DNA from: Plenodomus lindquistii | Lineage: Eukaryota > Ascomycota > Dothideomycetes > Pleosporales > Leptosphaeriaceae | Assembly (NCBI GenBank): GCA_025504975.1 | Contig: JANUWI010000008.1 | Location: forward strand, 744,001-808,000 | Length of the DNA: 64,000 nt | Direction of reading: 5' to 3' | Part shown: positions 33,901 through 44,905 of the stretch, one piece after another | Layout: each line of letters opens with the position of its first letter | Numbering within the stretch: the stretch's first letter is position 1 | Program-made: the position numbers and the translations under genes | The notes under the pieces: model-generated | The model's input: the letters and a program-made list of their open reading frames with translations, nothing else | Database searches by the model: none | Told to the model about the DNA's origin: nothing

Positions 33901-35306
33901 CGCCCCACTAATGTATCCTTTGCTCATGCCATCCCACGCCCGAAAGGTATCGTCGTACAATTTCTTTTCGCCCTTGGTGATAGCCCATGGGATGGTTGCA
34001 TTACCAGTCAGACCCGCAGTGGTGTGAGAGCCGCCCTCCCTTCCGGTCTGCGGCATCATACGTGCAGCCAAAGCTTCAATGTTGGGCAGTCCGGTAGCAG
34101 GAGTATTGACTAAGCCCCACTGACCAGGCATGCCTGTAGGCTGAGCATTGAGCGGCGCCATGCCCGTCTGATTTGGAGTCAAGTTGTTGCCATAGCCTGT
34201 AGGCATAGGAGGCATAGGTGGTCGTGGCCCATTGTATCCTCCAGGAGCTTGTCCATAGCCTGTCTGTTGCGGCTGTCCAAAACCCGTCTGTTGCGGTTGC
34301 ATGCCCATTTGTGGCTGCCCGAATCCGGTGGGCTGGGTGACGAGAGTGGAGAGGAGCTGGCTGTTCGATGCCTGCGGCTGGGGCTGCTGTATCGCTGGAG
34401 GCTCGTCGAATTTCGGAGCGTTGCTGGTGGGAGCGGACCGGTTGGCTTGGTCCTCGGCAACGTTGAAGGAGATGATGTCGACCATGCTCGAGACCTCATT
34501 CTTCACGCGCTCGGGTAAAGAATTCGGAAGGTCCTTGCCGGTCAGTTTGAGGTTGCACAAGTACATGGCGAGCGCGAACTCTGGGAAGAGGAGCTGGCCA
34601 GACTTGGTGGTGTCACTGAGAGTCCTGCAGTCGTCAGCAATAGATGCGGTTATGGCATTCAGCTCGCCTACCAGATGTGGCCCAGAGCATCTCCAGGTAG
34701 TTTGGAGCGCAGCAGTAAGTCCCGCGCCTGGTCTCCTGAGAGCGCCTGGGCATTCCCCACGGCCGACTTGAAGAGCTGTTCAAACTTGGCCTGGTCTTGC
34801 GCCGTAATGAACGACAGCCGTATGTTGGGGATCTTGGACCCCGTCTTGGCAGGCACAGGCGGTGGTATGGACGACGAAGTGCCTCTGAAGGAATCCGCCA
34901 TCTGCGCCGAGGTCATGCCCGTGGGCTGCGGCCGCTGGGGTTGCGCAGGGGGCTGCTGCGGCTGTTGGGGCGCGCCCGTCTGGAAGGATTGCTGTGGAGG
35001 GGCGCCTGTCTGGAAGGACATCTGTGGCGGGGCCTGCTGCTGGTGGAATTGCTGCCCCTGTTGGCCTGGATAGCCTGTGTACTGTGGCTGTTGCTGCTGC
35101 TGCTGTCCATAGCCCTGCGGCTGGCCCGGGAAGCCAGTGAACTGCTGCTGCAATGGGGCGCTCCCATAGCCCGTTGGCTGAGGGGCCATGCCGCCCTGGA
35201 AGCCGCCAGGCTGCTGCTGGAACGACTGCTGCTGCTGGCCATACTGGGGCTGCCCAGGTCGGGCGCTGTTGCCGCCCCCTAAATAGGAACTTGACCCCGA
35301 AAACAT
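30971..35306 (-). CDS. PAN1: Actin cytoskeleton-regulatory complex protein Pan1
   Basis: Pan1 is an endocytic scaffold that activates Arp2/3 at actin patches. Exons 34672-35306, 32090-34624 and 30971-32042, with two 47-nt introns, give 1413 residues. The Gln/Pro N terminus has many PTGYG/QTGFG repeats, the short motifs phosphorylated by Prk1-type kinases. EH domain 1 spans the first intron (LSFITAQDQAKFEQLF, then SGQLLFPEFALAMYL). EH domain 2 includes KGYISGAQALEIFGQSGL and LNLDEFAVAMHL. A long charged coiled coil comes next. The C terminus has proline runs, then a WH2-like end (RGALLGEIAAGKGLRKV). Domain order and length match fungal Pan1. A divergent promoter is shared with the 80-residue coiled-coil gene. 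Confidence 0.94.
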
Positions 35307-35558
35307 GGTGGCCGAGTTGTCTCGTGGGTTGGAAAGCGTAAGGAGAGGACGCGCATGCGCGGGCGATTAAGGGAGATATGTATACAGAAAGCGCGCACGA
35401 GCGGTTGTGTCGGGAGAGGTGGTAAAGTTGCAGGCGCCTGTGCTGCGTGCTCCCAGTTCCATGGGTGAACCGCGCTAATTGCCCCAGAGCTTCGTCATCT
35501 TCGAGGTGAGCTCCACATCCGAGCCACCGCGACGCGACCGTCTCACATCACTTCCACC
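35307..35558. promoter_or_regulatory. Shared divergent promoter, PAN1 and small coiled-coil gene
   Basis: Only 252 bp separate the two start codons, so both promoters and leaders must overlap or abut. No element is identified with confidence. Confidence 0.5.
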
Positions 35559-35850
35559 ATGTCGAATCCCCAGAACGGAGACGCGCCAGGGCCCCAGTCG
35601 GAAGCCGACCTTGCTCAGGTAATTCTACCGCCATGGCGTGCAATCGCAGTGCTGATGGCCGCAACAGGCCTTCAAAGAGCTACAGCGTGGCGAACAGACT
35701 GCTGCGGCTCTGGAGAGCCACCTTGATTCACTCGAAAAGAAAATAGAGGAGCTTCTGGCACAGGCAGAGAAAGCAGAGCAAGAGCTCAAGGCCGAAGCGG
35801 ATGCTGAAGATCAGGCTGCATCTGAGACTAAGCCAGACTCCAGCAACTGA
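35559..35850 (+). CDS. Small coiled-coil protein, 80 residues (possibly UPF0184/bublin-like)
   Basis: Two exons (35559-35618 and 35668-35850) with a 49-nt intron encode an 80-residue acidic protein. The N terminus is short and polar (MSNPQNGDAPGPQSEADLAQ). The centre is a single amphipathic heptad helix (AFKELQRGEQTAAALESHL, then LEKKIEELLAQAEKAEQEL), and the tail is acidic. It recalls the UPF0184/bublin coiled-coil family and small fungal relatives, but so short a coil makes that tentative. The splice sites (GTAATT donor, CAACAG acceptor) keep frame, and the ATG has a good context (CCACCATGTC). It stops 205 bp from the MRI1 stop. It would be missed by size-filtered gene calling. Confidence 0.7.
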
Positions 35851-36055
35851 TCGTACATGGATGTAGGACTCGGTTGGTGTTGTGCGCGTGGTGGTTCTGG
35901 ACATGTCACTAGCATTGGTTTCGTCACTTCGTGACTCTGCCTCTTCAAACACTACGACCTACAGAGGCAGTCAAGATTCAAAATATAATAGAGATCAGCA
36001 TCAGACTTCATACTTGATCATATGGGCGTATTTCAATATACGAATCATGAGTAAC

Positions 36056-37279
36056 TCAGCATCCGCCAACCGTTGTTGGCTTCACCTCTGATCCCTCGAC
36101 CTCGAACACGCTGGCCAACTGGAACTTGCCACTGTTATCCTTTTCCACGACACCGACCTCAGTGATGATACCGTCAATGAGTTCGGCAGGGGTGACGTCG
36201 AAGGCAGGATTCCAGACGTTGATACCATTCGCCGCAATGCTGATAGTCTCCACAACACCAAGGTCCAAGCTCGCACCGTCGTATCTCGGCCCCTTGACCA
36301 GTGTCACCTCCTTGCCCGGTCTCTCCTCAATGACAATGTCTGCTCCAGATTTGGTGTTCATGTCAATGGTAGTACGGGGGGCAGCAACCAGGAACTTGAC
36401 GCCGTGGTGCCTTGCGAGAATAGCCAAGGAGTATGTTCCAATCTTGTTCGCCGTGTCCCCATTGGCTGCCACACGGTCTGCACCAACTACAATGCCAGCA
36501 ATATTCTCACTGTCTCCCCGCAAGCGAAGGAGCGCTGCAGCCATGGAGTCTGTGATCAAGGTAGCTGGGATCTTGTCGTGGACGAGCTCAAACGCAGTGA
36601 GCCTCGAGCCTTGGTTGTAAGGTCGAGTCTCTGAGCAGAAGGCGTGCTTCAGGGATCCAGCAGAGTGGAGTGACCTGATAACACCAAGAGCTGTTCCATA
36701 GCCTGCGGTTGCCAATGAGCTAACAAGTTAGTGGGCAGTGTGTAGATCTAGCACATAGACTTACCCAGTATTACAGTGTGTCATCATGCTCACTGGCCCC
36801 TTTTTCCCCGCTGGTGTGTTCTTCACAATCCACTCTGCTCCATGCTTTCCAATATTCTCGTTGTCGCTCACATCATCGACTAGCATTTGCTCTGCCGCAT
36901 TGATGTATGCTGCCCTGACCGACTCTCCGTCTGCGCCCTCCTTGGAGGCCGTCTCTTCAGTGATGCGCCTCAACTTGCCCGCTGCATCTGCTAAATTGAC
37001 TGCAGTGGGCCGACTCGTGACCAAGTAGTCCAGTTTCTCCGTGATGAATATCTTAACTTCTTCTGCTATTGAGGATAGCTTCATGTTGGTGAGTTCGACA
37101 GCAAGAGCCAAAGCAGCCACTATTGCAATAGCTGGAGCGCCTCGCGTCCTCATGTCCTTGATAGCGTGCCATGCGTCCGTAGATGAGTAGATTGAATCAT
37201 ATTCTTCACTGTGGGGTAATTTCAGTTGATCAAGAATATCGAGCTGGCCTCGCGAGTACTTGATTGCCTGGAGCACCAT
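36056..37279 (-). CDS. MRI1: Methylthioribose-1-phosphate isomerase
   Basis: Mri1 converts 5-methylthioribose-1-phosphate to the ribulose form in the methionine salvage pathway, which recycles the methylthioadenosine made during polyamine synthesis. Exons 36765-37279 and 36056-36719, split by a 45-nt intron, give 392 residues. Family signatures are visible: TRGAPAIAIVAALALAVEL, then HCNTGSLATAGYGTALG formed across the intron with the catalytic Cys, then ETRPYNQGSRLTAFEL. GADRVAANGDTANKIGT holds the catalytic Asp. This separates it from eIF2B subunits, which share the fold but lack these residues. The ATG at 37279 (MVLQAIKYSRGQL) is the conserved start; the frame is open upstream without a better one. 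Confidence 0.93.
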
Positions 37280-38244
37280 TATGCTGTTGTCGGATGTTGT
37301 TGTTTGCCAGTAACGGTTCTGCTGAAAATTTCCAAATTGACGCCACACCTCACCAGCACGTGGTGGCATTTTGTATCATTGGAACGACGAAACACTTTGT
37401 CTTCAATCACAAGAATACTACGCCTTGCATGTCACATGCAACAGTCTCCAAGTATGCACATCACTATGGCCGTCTCGATTGAGGGTAGTTGAATTCGTTT
37501 CTTGTATGTATCCTAGGGGATGACGATGCCACATGCGTGGCTGAAGTCGCTAAGCCAAGGCCGAGTACCCGAAAGTTCGCCAGACCCTGCCGCCGCTTTA
37601 GGAAGGCGCGATATTGGGGCGCGTATCGAACCGTTCTCCAGCCATGCAGGCTGCTGAACAATGGGTGAGAAGAGCATGTAACCTCAAGGGCGTACGCACG
37701 AGGACAAGTCAAGCGTGCGACACGATTCAACAATCAAGAGAGAACCTGGACGCTCTTTAGTATCTACATCAGTCAGATCCCCAGCTTCCCCTACTTCACA
37801 CTGGCGCATTGTGACAATTGTTTGGTGAAGCAGGCAAAAAGTCGCCCCTTCGGCTGTTCTCGTGCATTGGCCGACCATCACACCCCATTGCCTCTAGCCC
37901 TCCCGCTCAACAGCCGCATCAGGCCCACGCCCGTCGGCTCCATTCACTCATTCGTGGAGCAAAAAGACCCACCCGGGCACCTCCTCACTAAATAGTTTGA
38001 CCAACACCACACCCCCCTCCCCAACGCCCACACAGGTCGTCCAGCCAGAGCCACGAGCAGCGCATGTGCGCAGACCGGCCAATCGCTCCGTCGTCTTCTG
38101 CCCTCCAACGCTGTCCCTTTCTCCGCAGGACCGCTATCGATTGGCCGTTTCCGTTTCCGTTTTTGGGCCCAGGCACATCGCCACGCCGCAAGCAACCCCG
38201 CCAGGCCTGTGCCGCTGCAAATACATAGCTGGAGCCCGCCCGCC
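37280..38244. other. Divergent intergenic region, MRI1 and IZH3-like
   Basis: Nearly 1 kb holds the promoters of both genes. The right half is C-rich. No coding signal is seen. Confidence 0.45.
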
Positions 38245-39824
38245 ATGAGCCCAAAGGCCGCTATGCCGCGCTCCAAGTCGAGCGTGGGAGTCAGCACCGC
38301 CGTCATGACCTCACAGGAAGAACCCCTGCAGCCCACGTACCGAGGCTACGGAACCTTCAGCTCGCGACCACGGCGGCACTCATGGCACACCAAGCCATGT
38401 GCGCAGGAAGCCGACAACTTCCACGTTCTGGTACGTAGCACGCGGAATGCATGCGCCTGCCCCCACGGCTAATTGGTCGTTTTGTGCAGCTTCGCAATTT
38501 CCTGGCCGAGCTCAACTGCCGCATGGATCTTCTGGAATCCTACGGCCATCTCAAGTACGACGAAGGCGTCGAATACGCCTACAACACGCTCGTTGCGGTG
38601 CGCGAGCAATGTTCCAAGATATCAGACGGCGCCATCGAGGCGGGGCGACGACAAGCTGCAGTCTTTGTCGAGACGCTCGAGGACCGCTACAAGGATGCAC
38701 TCGAGCGCAAGGAAACACTGGGGGAGAAGGTCCTCGAGGGCATAGTCCTAATGGACTCGTATCTGACCGAGTTTGAGACGCGCGCATACGCGCTACGAGA
38801 CGGCGCAATAGGCTCGTATGCCCACGACTTTTACGAGGGAGGTCTGCGCAAAATGGACGAGGGTCTAGAGATTGCAAAGGGCGTCGTGGACGGGGGACTC
38901 GACAAGGCACGAAGAGCGCGAGAAGTCATCGAACACACTGTCGAACACGCCATACAACAAGCTCTCATACGCGCAAAGGAGCACGGCCTCATCCGCTACG
39001 ACGATCTGCCGGAACCCTGGAGAGTCAATCCCCACATCCTCAAGGGCTATCGTTTCTCCGAAGGGAAATGGGCATGCGTCCGCTCCGTTGTCAGCATACA
39101 CAACGAGCTTATCAACATCTGGACACACCTGATCGGGCTTGTCATGGTGCTTGCCCTCGCCTTCTACTTCTACCCCATGAGCACCAACTTCAGCATGTCG
39201 TCCAAAGCCGACATCTTCATTGCCGCCGTCTTCTTCTTCGCCGCCGTCAAGTGCCTCGCCTGCTCCACAATATGGCACACCATGAACTCCATCTCGCACC
39301 AAACCCTTCTCGAGCGCTTTGCCTGCGTCGACTACACGGGCATCTCGCTCCTTGTCGCTGCCTCAATCATGACAACGGAATATGCCGCTTTCTACTGCGA
39401 GCCCATCTCTCGCTGGGCCTACATGGGCCTCACAGCCATCCTCGGCGTCGGCGGCGTCATCCTCCCCTGGCACCCAACCTTCAATCGCGCAGACATGGCC
39501 TGGCTCCGCGTCCTTTTCTACGTCTCACTTGCGTTAACCGGCTTCCTGCCATTCGGACAACTCGCCTACACGCGCGGCGTAGCATGGGCACAGTACTTTT
39601 ATGCGCCGCTTGTCAAGAGTCTGCTCGTGTACATTACAGGAGCGTGTCTGTATGCGAGTAAGACGCCCGAACGCTTCTTCCCCGGCTTCTTCGACTACAT
39701 TGGATGTTCGCACAACATCTGGCATGTTGCCGTGCTGGGAGGTATTATTTTCCATTACACGGCTATGCAGACCATGTTTACCTCTGCGTTGACGAGGGCA
39801 CAGACGAATTGTTCTGTTTATTGA
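38245..39824 (+). CDS. IZH3: PAQR/hemolysin III-family membrane protein (Izh3-like)
   Basis: The PAQR family contains adiponectin receptors and yeast Izh proteins, which affect zinc and sterol homeostasis. Exons 38245-38430 and 38490-39824 (59-nt intron) give 506 residues. The first ~230 residues are a helical, charged region without membrane spans, as in Izh3 and unlike the short Izh1/2. The core has seven hydrophobic segments. Conserved metal-ligand motifs are HNELINIWTHLIG near the first span, CSTIWHTMNS in the second, and SHNIWHVAVLGG close to the end. These His/Ser/Asp positions form the zinc site of ceramidase-like PAQR proteins. The intron uses GTACGT and TGCAG. The family call is firm; the Izh3 subtype rests on the long N terminus. 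Confidence 0.9.
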
Positions 39825-40009
39825 AGGGTGGTAGGCGGAGCAGTGGAGCATTTTAGATGGGTTGTTCGATGTTTCTTGTAGACGATTTAGGGTTGATTGG
39901 TTTGGAGCGTAGGGTATCGATGAGCGCGCACGAGCATTTGCATTGGGGGCGTATGATTTTTCGGGAGATCTTTTGTCGTTTGTATGGAGGGTAGATAGAG
40001 AGGGATGTG

Positions 40010-40035
40010 GAGAGAGAGAGAGAGAGAGAGAGAGA
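40010..40035. repeat. (AG)n microsatellite
   Basis: A perfect AG dinucleotide run of about 13 units lies just beyond the IZH3-like stop, probably in the 3' UTR. Confidence 0.9.
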
Positions 40036-40381
40036 TTGGCTGGTGGTGACTAGCTATGCGAAGCAGAGAAGTGTAGAAATATGAACCAGCATCAGGCATC
40101 CATCATTGTTAACCCACGTACCAATCAATCACTACGTTTTATTTGGACAATTCGACTATCCTCTTATAGAAGCTTCTGTGTCGTACGTGAATCCTTCGTC
40201 ATCTCAACCATATCTTAAAGGACGCTGTGTATATTTGATGATCTGAATATTCGTAAATCTATAATGGTATCTAGAGCAAAGCAACCCAGCACATGTACGC
40301 AAATCTGTAACAAGACAATGCTCGAGAAGAAAAAAAGCCATGCTACTAATCATCCAAGCAAAACACAACTACCAGTCGTCG

Positions 40382-40414
40382 CATCATCATCATCATCATC
40401 ATCATTATCATCAC
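40382..40414. repeat. (CAT)n microsatellite
   Basis: CAT trinucleotides repeat about ten times with one TAT interruption. It lies just outside the 3' end of the zinc-cluster gene. Confidence 0.9.
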
Positions 40415-40437
40415 CGCCCTCCAAAAAAAAACATCCC

Positions 40438-42792
40438 CTACGTCCTCATCCCCAACAACCTCCCAACCAACCTATCAAAATACCACCCCATCCCCCCCTC
40501 CTCCCTCTTCTCATACGCCTTCCTCGCCAAATACCCCGTCTCACTCGCCCCCTGAATCGCCATCCTCACACCCTGTACAAACGTATTCTCAGGCGTCATA
40601 GATTGATGCGCACGCAGCGTCGCTTCGCCCTCCCACTCTGGGCGCAGACGGGAGTGGCAGCCAGGAAAGCAAGCTGCGTAGAATGTGAGTAGGGTTTGGA
40701 TGGCCGGGTCGTCGGCGCGCAGACCGGCTTCTGTTGTTGAGGAGGAGGAGGAGTGCGGTGGTGTGGCGGGGGGAGAAGAGGAAGAGGGGAGGGTGTGGTG
40801 GTGGTAGGGCAGTTTTGCAGCGTGGTAGTGGATTGATTCGACGGTCATGAGGACGACGATGGTGATGGCGAGGGCGAGGGGCCAGTCGTCGCAGTCGCGG
40901 TTTAGATAGAGTTGTTCGAGGGAGGAGAGGACTTGTTTCATGAGTTTTTGTGCGAGATCGGGCATGATGGCGCCAAATTGCGCGCGGATGAAACATGGAG
41001 TTGGGATTAGGTCGTTGGAGATGTTCATGGTGTTGTTGATGAGCTGGGAGAGGTTGGGGCTCTCCGGGCGCGGGGAGAGTGTGATGTCGCCGCCAATGTG
41101 GACGAGGACTAGTAGTTTGAGAGCTTGGTGGAGGGTGTTGGCGTAGACGGGTGGTACAGTGGACGAAGACAAGGTGCGGGAGAAGATGTAGATATCCTTG
41201 AGGATTCTGAGTGGAGACAGGTATAGTGGGAACCCACGGAAGTGGTGTGTGACTAGCTGGGAGAGATGACGATCCAGTGCTTCATGGAGATCAAAGGCTT
41301 CGGACACTACAGCTGGCAGGACAGCGTGACTGTGTGATGCTTCTGGAGAGTGATCTGGTGGCCAGGAGTATACAATGTGATCGTGTACCAATGTCTGGTC
41401 GTTTCCTAGATGCAAGGGATGCACAGGGACGAGAAGAGCAGGGCCAAAGCCGAAGAGCAACGGAATCGTGTAAATTTCGTTCGTTGAGACGCTGAAGCCA
41501 CTGGGGTCAGTAAACGACTGCAGAGATCGAGCAGTTGGGTGCCATCCTAGGCGATCAGAGAGAAAGGCATCTGACAAATTGGTCAAGAGTCGATCGCGAC
41601 ACGGGTGGTTGACCAGGTCTCCTTTGTAGTGCTCTATACACGGTTTGCAAGGCGTTCCCTCGTCACACTTCCGCTTCCCACGTTGGCAGTTGGTGCAAGC
41701 CCCGACAATGCGCATCAAGGCTGCGTGTCTGCGCTGCTCGGCTGTAAGACCCTTCTTTCGCCCCCTTGGTGTTCTACCCGACATCCCATCTGTGCTTCTC
41801 GGTGCCAATTTGTTCGTCAATGGGTTGGGCTGGTATGACACCCATCCGAAAGAGTCGGTTGGTGATGGAGTGGTCACCTTCCGCCGAGACTGTGAGGTAC
41901 TACGGGACAGTGTGCAGCTTCGCGCTAGACGATGAGCCACTGGAGAGACTGATAGCGTGGGGGCCATCCTTTGAGACCGTCGCGAGTGCGAGGTACTGTG
42001 GTTGTAGCTCGAGGCTCCGCGAGTCGCTTCGGGGATGGTGACTGCGCGACTACGGTGAAGGTGTTCATATGTTCCTTGAGATTGTGTATAGGTCGTATCC
42101 GAGTGGGAGCTAGAAGATGCGTGAGGAATCTGAATTGGATAGGTCTCCGCCGTGTAATCATCTGACTCTGCAATTGGCTCTATGATCTGAGGCTGATCTG
42201 CCCAGCCACCGACGTTGGAAAAGACTTGGGAGACTCTTACGTCCAAACCACTAAAAGCTTTGGACGTGCCTGGAACGTGTGGATTGAAGACATTGTCCCT
42301 TCCTGTAGTCTCGAATGCTTCAGGCGGCGTCTGACTGCTGTCTGGTATGTAGGCGAATCGTGTGTCGAGGATTGGTGATTCGCTGATGTGACACAGAGGT
42401 GAAAGCATCTCGTCGCTAGCTCCAAACGACCCAAAGTACTGTTCACTGTTCTGTTCCATGGAAGGGGATATCGCTGTAGTATCGAACGATGGGGAGGCGG
42501 CGTAGGTTTGACCGAACGAGGGGTAACCCCCAAGTAGAGATGGCGGTTCAGAGACAGTATAACCCATAGATTGCGGTCCATCTGGTAGCAAAGGTGGTAC
42601 TGATGTGAAGTACTGCTCCGAGGCAATGCTCTCAGGGATGTGGTAGCCATCTGAGAAGCTATTGCCTTGCACATCTAAAAAGGTGCCGTCGGTTGAGTAG
42701 ATGGGGCCGTAAAGATCACCACTGCCCCAGTCAATCAAGTCTTCAAAGTCGTCAACCGTCGAGCTGGTGTATGGGCGAAAAGACATTGTCAT
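40438..42792 (-). CDS. Zn2Cys6-type transcription factor with mid-protein zinc cluster
   Basis: The single-exon 784-residue product has a fungal binuclear zinc cluster at about residues 366-398: CTNCQRGKRKC, then DEGTPCKPC, then a distant Cys in LVNHPC. The spacing is CX2CX6CX5CX2CX12C; the last loop is longer than the usual 5-8 residues. The cluster sits in the middle, preceded by a basic patch (TPRGRKKGLTAEQRRHAALMRIVGA). The N-terminal ~340 residues are Ser/Pro/acidic and could activate transcription. The C-terminal half is helical (VSEAFDLHEALDRHLSQL) as in regulators of this group, though I cannot name a middle-homology domain. Target genes are unknown and no biosynthetic cluster lies next to it. 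MTMSFRP offers two in-frame ATGs six bases apart. Confidence 0.85.
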   Translation of the reverse strand: MTMSFRPYTSSTVDDFEDLIDWGSGDLYGPIYSTDGTFLDVQGNSFSDGYHIPESIASEQYFTSVPPLLPDGPQSMGYTVSEPPSLLGGYPSFGQTYAASPSFDTTAISPSMEQNSEQYFGSFGASDEMLSPLCHISESPILDTRFAYIPDSSQTPPEAFETTGRDNVFNPHVPGTSKAFSGLDVRVSQVFSNVGGWADQPQIIEPIAESDDYTAETYPIQIPHASSSSHSDTTYTQSQGTYEHLHRSRAVTIPEATRGASSYNHSTSHSRRSQRMAPTLSVSPVAHRLARSCTLSRSTSQSRRKVTTPSPTDSFGWVSYQPNPLTNKLAPRSTDGMSGRTPRGRKKGLTAEQRRHAALMRIVGACTNCQRGKRKCDEGTPCKPCIEHYKGDLVNHPCRDRLLTNLSDAFLSDRLGWHPTARSLQSFTDPSGFSVSTNEIYTIPLLFGFGPALLVPVHPLHLGNDQTLVHDHIVYSWPPDHSPEASHSHAVLPAVVSEAFDLHEALDRHLSQLVTHHFRGFPLYLSPLRILKDIYIFSRTLSSSTVPPVYANTLHQALKLLVLVHIGGDITLSPRPESPNLSQLINNTMNISNDLIPTPCFIRAQFGAIMPDLAQKLMKQVLSSLEQLYLNRDCDDWPLALAITIVVLMTVESIHYHAAKLPYHHHTLPSSSSPPATPPHSSSSSTTEAGLRADDPAIQTLLTFYAACFPGCHSRLRPEWEGEATLRAHQSMTPENTFVQGVRMAIQGASETGYLARKAYEKREEGGMGWYFDRLVGRLLGMRT

Positions 42793-44905
42793 TGCGGCGG
42801 TTGCCGTGTGGCGGACTGTGGGGGAAAGATGAATGGGAAAGTCGATGTGCAGCCTCCTTGGTCCACCAAACCAGTTATTTTGTCATGGAGGTACAATCAA
42901 AAAGAAGAATCCAATGGAGACGAGGAAGAACATGGAAGGCAGCACGAGATGCGTGGAGGGGTCCAAGGCTGAAATGTGGTCAAGTTATACAAGGCCTGTG
43001 ATCTGGGGCAACCTTTGTAATGTGCGGCTGACTGCATGCACCTCGTTGCCTTGTTGCCAGGACTTGACAAGGCAATTGACGAGTAGTCTTCCACGGCCTT
43101 ATCACGTTGTGTCTTCTCATTAGTGGATTACAGTATTTCTCGTGTCAAGAAGCCCGGAGGCTACTTGGGCTGGAGCACCGGGGGACTTTCTGCGTGTAAA
43201 GCTATGATGTCCAAACAGTGTGGCAGGGTAGCCGATTGGAACGTGAATGGGGACATCTGACATTGCACGGATGCAAACTAGTCGACCGGTCACTGAATGG
43301 GCTGACGGGTAGTGCATCCGCCCATGCACGTCGAATTGCAAGATCGAATCACAAGCAGCGACGCGAGAGGATGTGCAACACAGAGCCGTTGCGTCGGTTT
43401 GATGCGGGTTGCGGGATTTTGAGCCAAGTCGCATGAGGCAGTCTTCTGGAAGGCTTCGCCGTCGCATCGTGGCTGTGAGCGATGCGGCTAATGCAGCATC
43501 TGCTGCCACCACGATTCTGCTGTCCCTCTTGGGGTGGCTTACCTTTTGGCCGAATGTACGTTTATTGCCCAGGGCAAGGGCTTTGCCTCGCAATCGCAGT
43601 GATGCGAATGTGAGGGGCAATACGTGGAGAGGGCGTCAAGGAAAGGGCGGATTATTATCCCACGACATGTGTAATAGACTATGGAGATGCATCGTCAAGA
43701 GCGCTACGTGCTGCGCAACTTGTCAGTGTTTCTCTTACACATTCTCGGATGCATGCGCTGCGCCCTCGCGCAGCCTCATGTCACAGTACAGACCGGTATT
43801 CGGCAGCACTGCGGGTTATTCCCGACGCACTGTTAGACTTGAAGCTCTGCCGTCTGCCCGTCACTTGGGCCTGCACAGATCGTAAAAGGCTGGCTCAAGC
43901 CAGGGCAAGCGAGGTTCCCACCTGAGATCTGCGCCCTGTGACCGCATACCGTGTAGCCAAGAGCAAAGCAGCCTGACGGGATGCCTCGCGTAGTTTACCT
44001 ACTAGGTAGACGCATATGTGGGTATGCGTCGCCTGCAGATAGCCCGTCATGGCAATGCTTTGTTCCTGCACTAAACAACGCAGAACTCAAAACTCGGCCT
44101 TCATGTAAGCCGTGGGCGACTAGCGAGCTTCATTTTCCTAAAGCTTGTCGTCTGCAGCTCTGCGGTATTTGTTGCGCTCATTGAAACTGGTCAGACTATA
44201 CTGACATGGGACAGAGGTGCCCGTGGATCGGACAGTGGGTAGCAACATCCAGAACCCGCTCAAGGCAGACAACATGTTGGTTTACATCACCATTGAGTAT
44301 ACACCATCTCGCACACGGCCTTACATGCGCGAAAAAGGCATGTCAAGTCACAGTCTCGCGTCTCCCACTCGCGCATGCCTCAATGTCACTTCCAACCCGA
44401 TCCTTATGATGGCTTTCTTCAACTCACAGCTTCCGTAACAAAGTGTAGAGTAGTAGTGACATGGATTACATTCGTACCTAGCGCCAAAGGACGGGAACGG
44501 GTCCAGCCCCGGAGCGTTAGGGTAGTTAGTCCGGCCATAAGATACCGGACTCAAGAAGCAGTTGATGTATGGCCGTTGCGATAATGTATGCTGACAGTAT
44601 GACATGCAACAAAAGAAACACGCAGGGACAGAATAGACACAAGCATGTACAGAGAACCATATACCCCAAGCCGACCCGAAAGAACCATTGACACAAAGTC
44701 GGGTATCAACCATACGAGGAAAGATGTGAAGTAGAAAAGAAATGATCACGATGACCATCAGGGGAACCGCCACGTGTCTTCATATCAGTATACCGGGAGG
44801 CATGCTTGCGCGTATATCATCCATGTTGTGGGACTCCTGACTTGGAGACGGATCGGAACAGGACCATCCTCGCATGCGGATGATAATGTCGAGATCCTCG
44901 TCTAG
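42793..44905. other. Longest intergenic region, 2.1 kb
   Basis: The region holds the zinc-cluster gene promoter and the 3' UTR of the LYAR-type gene. Transcription factors often have long upstream regions. The longest frame inside (minus strand, near 43120-43620) has no family-like sequence. I see no tRNA boxes, terminal repeats or transposase. Confidence 0.45.

Larger units (their letters stand above)
39825..40437. other. Convergent 3' region with two microsatellites
   Basis: The 3' UTRs of the IZH3-like and zinc-cluster genes meet here. Apart from two simple repeats listed separately, nothing is recognised. Confidence 0.5.

Noticed and set aside
43120..43620. 166-codon minus-strand frame in the large gap
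   Set aside because: No recognisable motif or supporting splice or promoter context was found. It fits chance in GC-rich DNA.
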